A stretch of 7,437 nucleotides of DNA, from assembly GCA_038214685.1 (NCBI GenBank), contig JBBQRO010000167.1, positions 1 through 7,437 of the forward strand. Reading direction: 5' to 3'. A program made the translations under genes and the position numbers. This document shows, piece by piece, positions 4,705-7,437 of this stretch (position 1 is its first letter; each line of letters opens with the position of its first letter). The DNA is from CADCTB01 sp038214685 (GTDB lineage Bacteria; Actinomycetota; Acidimicrobiia; Acidimicrobiales; AC-14). The notes under the pieces were generated by a model. That model saw nothing but the letters and a program-made list of their open reading frames with translations. It was not told where the DNA came from and did no database searches.

Positions 4705-6348
4705 GTGGCGAAACACATCTTCGTAACGGGCGGGGTCGCAAGTTCCATCGGGAAGGGCCTCACCGCCGCGTCCCTGGGGCGATTGCTGAAGAGCCGGGGC
4801 CTGCGGGTGACCCTGCAGAAGCTCGACCCATACATCAACGTCGATCCCGGGACCATGAACCCCAGCCAGCACGGTGAAGTCTTCGTCACCGAGGACGGGG
4901 GCGAGACCGACCTCGACCTGGGCCACTACGAGCGGTTCATCGACGAGAACCTGCATCGCGACTCCAGCGTGACGACCGGGTCGATCTACTCGTCGGTGCT
5001 CACCAAGGAGCGCCGGGGCGACTACCTGGGCGACACCGTCCAGGTCATCCCCCACATCACCAACGAGATCAAGGAGCGCATCCGCCGCCTGGCCACCGAC
5101 GACGTCGACGTGGTCATCACCGAGGTGGGCGGCACCGTGGGCGACATCGAGATCCTCCCGTTCCTCGACGCCATCCGCCAGTTCCGCAACGACGTCGGCC
5201 GTGACAACGTGGCCTACGTCCACGTCACCCTCGTGCCCTACCTCGGCCCGTCCGGCGAGCAAAAGACCAAGCCCACCCAGCACTCGGTCACCGAGCTGCG
5301 GGCCCGAGGCATCCAGCCCGACACGATCGTCTGCCGCAGCGACCGCCCGATCTCCCTGGGCGTGAAGCGCAAGATCAGCCTCCTGTGCGACGTCCCCGAG
5401 AAGGCGGTGGTCAGCGCGGTCGACGCCCGCAACCTCTACGAGATACCCCTCGTCCTCCACGAGGAGGGCCTCGACACCTACCTGTGCAGCCTGCTCCGCC
5501 TCGACGGCGCCGCCCACGCCCCCGACCTCAGCTCCTGGGAGGCCCTCGTCCGCCGGGTCGAGGCGGCAACCCGGCCGGTGCGGATCGGCCTGGTCGGCAA
5601 GTACTCCCTGCCCGATGCCTACCTGTCGGTCGTCGAAGCCCTGCGCCATGGCGGCTTCGCATCCGGGGCCCATGTCTCCATCGACTTCATCGACGCCGGC
5701 GAGGTGGAAGGCCTGCTGGTCGAGAGCCGCCTGCGCGACCTCGACGGCATCGTGATCCCGGGCGGTTTCGGTCCCCGGGCCATCGAGGGCAAGATCGCCG
5801 CCGCCACCTACGCCCGCGAGCACGAGATCCCCTGCCTCGGCCTGTGCCTGGGCATGCAGACCATGGTGATCGACTTCGCCCGCAACGTCTGCGGGCTGGC
5901 CGGGGCCAACTCCTCGGAGTTCGACCCCGAATCGCCCCATCCCGTCATCGACCTGATGGACGAGCAGCGCGAGATCACCGACTTCGGGGGCACCCAGCGC
6001 CTCGGTCTCTACGCCGCCCGCCTCGAGCCCGGCTCCCAGGTGGCCGCCGCCTACGGCGAGCCCCTGGTCTACGAGCGCCACCGCCACCGCTACGAGTTCA
6101 ACCCCCGGTACCGCCGGCGGCTGCAGGACGCCGGCCTGTTGCCCGTGGGTACGTCGCCCGACGACCGCCTGGTGGAGTTCGTCGAGCTCGCCGGCCACCC
6201 GTTCTGGATCGGCACCCAGGCCCACCCGGAGTTCAAGAGCCGCCCCGACCGCCCGCACCCGCTGTTCGGTGCCTTCGTGACCGCGGCGCTGACCCGGGCC
6301 GAGGGCCGGGCCCCCCATCTGCTCCAGCTCGACACCTCCGACCTTTGA
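4705..6348 (+). CDS. pyrG: CTP synthase (glutamine-hydrolysing)
   Basis: A 547-residue enzyme of full family length that converts UTP, ATP and glutamine to CTP, the last step of pyrimidine nucleotide synthesis; cytoplasmic, normally a tetramer. The synthase domain shows SSIGKGL (13-19, Lys17), the magnesium region ETDLDLGHYERF (67-78), Glu140 in TEVGGTVGD, and the UTP/CTP segment KTKPTQHSV (187-195). The class I amidotransferase domain shows PGGFG (352-356), nucleophile Cys381 in GLCLGMQ, and His507/Glu509 in HPEF. The conserved RHRHRYEFN segment is present. The start is GTG 4705, giving the usual MAKHIFVTGGV N-terminus. Two oddities: the lid segment after PGGFG reads PRAIEG where the family has a conserved Gly after Arg (Ala359 here), and the GKY-loop (298-303) is one residue shorter than usual. 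All catalytic residues remain, so it should be active. The NUDIX gene follows by 22 nt. Confidence 0.98.
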   Translation: MAKHIFVTGGVASSIGKGLTAASLGRLLKSRGLRVTLQKLDPYINVDPGTMNPSQHGEVFVTEDGGETDLDLGHYERFIDENLHRDSSVTTGSIYSSVLTKERRGDYLGDTVQVIPHITNEIKERIRRLATDDVDVVITEVGGTVGDIEILPFLDAIRQFRNDVGRDNVAYVHVTLVPYLGPSGEQKTKPTQHSVTELRARGIQPDTIVCRSDRPISLGVKRKISLLCDVPEKAVVSAVDARNLYEIPLVLHEEGLDTYLCSLLRLDGAAHAPDLSSWEALVRRVEAATRPVRIGLVGKYSLPDAYLSVVEALRHGGFASGAHVSIDFIDAGEVEGLLVESRLRDLDGIVIPGGFGPRAIEGKIAAATYAREHEIPCLGLCLGMQTMVIDFARNVCGLAGANSSEFDPESPHPVIDLMDEQREITDFGGTQRLGLYAARLEPGSQVAAAYGEPLVYERHRHRYEFNPRYRRRLQDAGLLPVGTSPDDRLVEFVELAGHPFWIGTQAHPEFKSRPDRPHPLFGAFVTAALTRAEGRAPHLLQLDTSDL

Positions 6349-6370
6349 CCTTCTGCTCGGCCGCCTGAAC

Positions 6371-6916
6371 GTGCCCGCCGGGTTCCACAAGCTCGACGAG
6401 CGCGTCGTCTGGACCGGCACGCTCGTGTCCGCCGGCACCGGCACCTTCGCCGACCCCGACGGCACCACCTTCGAGCGCGACATCATCCATCACCCCGGGG
6501 CGGTGGTGGTCGTGCCCGTCACCGACGACGGCGAGGTGATCCTCGTCCGTCAGTACCGGGCGGCCATCGACAGCGAGCTGCTCGAGGTGCCGGCGGGCAA
6601 GCGCGACGTCTCCGACGAACCCGTCGAGATCACCGCCCACCGGGAGCTCGAAGAAGAGGTCGGCATGCGGGCGGGTTCCATGGTCAGGATCGCTGAGTTC
6701 TACAACTCACCCGGCTTCTGCGATGAGCACTCGTTCCTGTTTCTGGCTACCGACCTCACCCCGTGCGCCACGTCGTTCCAGGGCCATGAGGAGCAACACA
6801 TGACCATCGAGCGGATCTCCCTCGACACCGTCCCCGATCTCATCGCTTCAGGGGAGATGGTGGACGGCAAGTCAATCATCGCCCTCTGCCTGGCCCGGGA
6901 GCACCTCCGCCGGTAG
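6371..6916 (+). CDS. NUDIX hydrolase, probable ADP-ribose pyrophosphatase
   Basis: A 181-residue enzyme expected to split ADP-ribose or a related nucleoside diphosphate sugar into AMP and a sugar phosphate. The NUDIX box begins at Gly76 and ends with RELEEEVGM (91-99). Pro114 in NSPGFCDE lies 16 residues after Gly98 of the box, a mark of the ADP-ribose subgroup. A Glu-rich loop GHEEQHM (138-144) could supply the further catalytic glutamate. The box has six rather than five residues between its Gly and Glu, as in the Rv1700-type actinobacterial enzymes. The start is GTG 6371; no other standard start lies nearby in frame. No Shine-Dalgarno site is clear. Spacing of 22 nt after pyrG and the same order as Rv1699-Rv1700 indicate co-transcription. 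A strong hairpin follows the stop. Confidence 0.92.
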   Translation: MPAGFHKLDERVVWTGTLVSAGTGTFADPDGTTFERDIIHHPGAVVVVPVTDDGEVILVRQYRAAIDSELLEVPAGKRDVSDEPVEITAHRELEEEVGMRAGSMVRIAEFYNSPGFCDEHSFLFLATDLTPCATSFQGHEEQHMTIERISLDTVPDLIASGEMVDGKSIIALCLAREHLRR

Positions 6917-6965
6917 GTGTGCACCGAGCATGCGGCCGGCCGGCTGGGCCGGCGGACCGCACACC
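6916..6965. terminator. Two-tier hairpin between convergent genes, probable two-way terminator
   Basis: An outer stem pairs GGTGTGC (6916-6922) with GCACACC (6959-6965). An inner stem pairs GCCGGCC (6935-6941) with GGCCGGC (6947-6953) around a 5-nt loop. It lies between the stop of the NUDIX gene and the stop of the minus-strand membrane-protein gene. There is no T-tract, but the inner stem is all G-C and very stable. Confidence 0.55.
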
Positions 6966-6978
6966 CGGCGCCGAAGGG

Positions 6979-7209
6979 TCAGCTCTTGGCCTTGACGATG
7001 GTGATGCCCAGGAACATCCCCACGATGAGGCTCATGCCGCTCGCGGCCATGACGGCCCACGTGCCGACCTGGGCTGCGGCTTGGGCGGCCTGCATGCCCG
7101 CGGTGGCGGCGGCGTTGGTGGCCTCCATGCCCGCCACGGACGCTGCCTGCACCGCCTGAGCGGTCTCGAGCGCGTGAATCCTGTTCAGGTCGTCGGTTTC
7201 CAAAGCCAT
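6979..7209 (-). CDS. Small membrane protein with 11-residue repeats
   Basis: A 76-residue protein not recognised as a known family. The N-terminus (1-16) is acidic and polar. Residues 22-54 form three consecutive 11-residue units: AASVAGMEATN, AAATAGMQAAQ and AAAQVGTWAVM, with Gly at 27, 38 and 49 and Met in the first two units. An 11-residue period is typical of right-handed helical coils. It runs into a hydrophobic C-terminal helix (about 51-73) with a GxxxG motif at 64-68, ending in KAKS. This suggests a self-associating helix anchored in the membrane by its tail; a holin-like or scaffold role cannot be excluded. There are no cysteines. The start at 7209 is supported by GAGGAG 5 nt upstream. 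The gene is convergent with the NUDIX gene and separated by a hairpin. Confidence 0.7.
   Translation of the reverse strand: MALETDDLNRIHALETAQAVQAASVAGMEATNAAATAGMQAAQAAAQVGTWAVMAASGMSLIVGMFLGITIVKAKS
7087..7152 (-). repeat. Degenerate 33-bp tandem repeat inside the small membrane-protein gene
   Basis: Two 33-bp units (7087-7119 and 7120-7152) share the block GGCCTnCATGCCCGC at their plus-strand left ends and diverge towards the right. They encode two of the 11-residue protein units in frame. The gene therefore seems to have grown by internal duplication. Confidence 0.6.
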
Positions 7210-7214
7210 GTTCT

Positions 7215-7220
7215 CTCCTC
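7215..7220 (-). promoter_or_regulatory. Shine-Dalgarno site of the small membrane-protein gene
   Basis: GAGGAG on the minus strand, 5 nt before ATG 7209, selects this start over in-frame upstream codons whose translation (Arg-, Pro- and His-rich) does not look like protein. The rest of the stretch to the window end (7221-7437) contains an 11-bp palindrome TCGCGTCGCGA at 7265-7275 and CTCGATCGAG at 7381-7390, but no gene I can support. Confidence 0.65.
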
Positions 7221-7437
7221 TTTGTCGGTGGTGGTGATGCGGTGCGCGTGGTGGCCGGCGGGCATCGCGTCGCGAAGGGCGCATCGGTAGCCGAAGGCGG
7301 AGCGACGCGTTGACTCCCCAACCGCCCGCTCCCTACCCGTGCGTCGTCTGCCGGAAACGAGGCTTGAGTTCGAACCGTTACTCGATCGAGAACGGGTGGT
7401 GATCTTGGTCCCCGATCATCGAGGTACTCACTCGAGA

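Noticed and set aside
4270..6486. A 738-codon open frame on the minus strand running through pyrG, DUF1918 and the intergenic region
   Set aside because: Only its last 102 codons (4578 to 4270) are DUF1918. The rest is the antisense of pyrG, rich in Asp, Gly, Val and His as expected from a high-GC shadow frame, and has no domain.
6596..6671. NUDIX box one residue longer than the textbook pattern (G-x6-E rather than G-x5-E)
   Set aside because: The same spacing occurs in the Rv1700-type actinobacterial enzymes, so it is a subfamily trait and not an oddity.
7262..7286. Palindrome TCGCGTCGCGA and a repeated GCATCG upstream of the membrane-protein gene
   Set aside because: Short GC-rich palindromes arise easily by chance in this base composition, and no promoter elements line up with them.
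7310..7402. A 30-codon plus-strand frame (TTG start) with PCVVCRKRG, a CxxC motif
   Set aside because: Very short, no ribosome site, no recognisable family, and it lies in an upstream region near the window edge.
7378..7437. Minus-strand frame entering from the right edge and ending MIGDQDHHPFSIE-stop
   Set aside because: It could be the last 19 residues of a gene outside the window, but this is too short to support as a feature.

Overview
The window is GC-rich, uses many GTG starts, is tightly packed, and encodes proteins of clear actinobacterial character: a DUF1918 protein, a CTP synthase followed by an Rv1700-type NUDIX hydrolase, and several leaderless-looking starts with TANNNT -10 boxes. 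It most likely comes from the chromosome of an actinomycetote, possibly of the Acidimicrobiia type. The class is inference; the phylum is well supported. I see no rRNA, tRNA, CRISPR array, insertion sequence or prophage.

Layout. (1) 1-819, plus strand: a small CxxC...H...C protein (68-259), then directly after its stop codon the C-terminal two thirds of a DppC/OppC-type ABC permease without its N-terminus (268-819). (2) 846-4013, minus strand: a three-gene operon read from right to left, made of an M20 metallopeptidase, a cysteine-rich conserved protein and an alpha/beta hydrolase. The genes are joined by a 4-nt overlap and a 10-nt gap. (3) 4011-4270: a compact divergent promoter with overlapping -10 boxes drives the M20 operon leftward and a 61-residue helical protein rightward. 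(4) 4270-4704: a minus-strand DUF1918 gene with a strong Shine-Dalgarno site, and an unusual intergenic region holding a perfect 15-bp tandem repeat and a palindrome. (5) 4705-6916: pyrG (CTP synthase) and a NUDIX ADP-ribose pyrophosphatase 22 nt downstream, the same gene order as Rv1699-Rv1700 of Mycobacterium tuberculosis. (6) 6979-7209, minus strand: a 76-residue membrane protein with 11-residue repeats. The last 228 bases hold only its upstream region and no gene I can defend.

How the genes fit together. pyrG makes CTP, and the NUDIX enzyme probably hydrolyses ADP-ribose or a related nucleotide sugar, so this pair is nucleotide housekeeping. The M20 enzyme and the alpha/beta hydrolase are probably cytoplasmic hydrolases acting on peptides, esters or amides. 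The convergent permease fragment belongs to a peptide-uptake family, so a former peptide-use locus is conceivable, but no ATPase, binding protein or second permease is present. Genes in convergent pairs are separated by hairpins that could act as two-way terminators.

No complete new multi-gene system is evident. The points most worth checking are the divergent leaderless promoter, a Gly-to-Ala change in the GTP-response loop of the CTP synthase, the repeat-bearing DUF1918/pyrG intergenic region, the 11-residue-repeat membrane protein, and the abrupt permease truncation, which may be a deletion or an assembly join.
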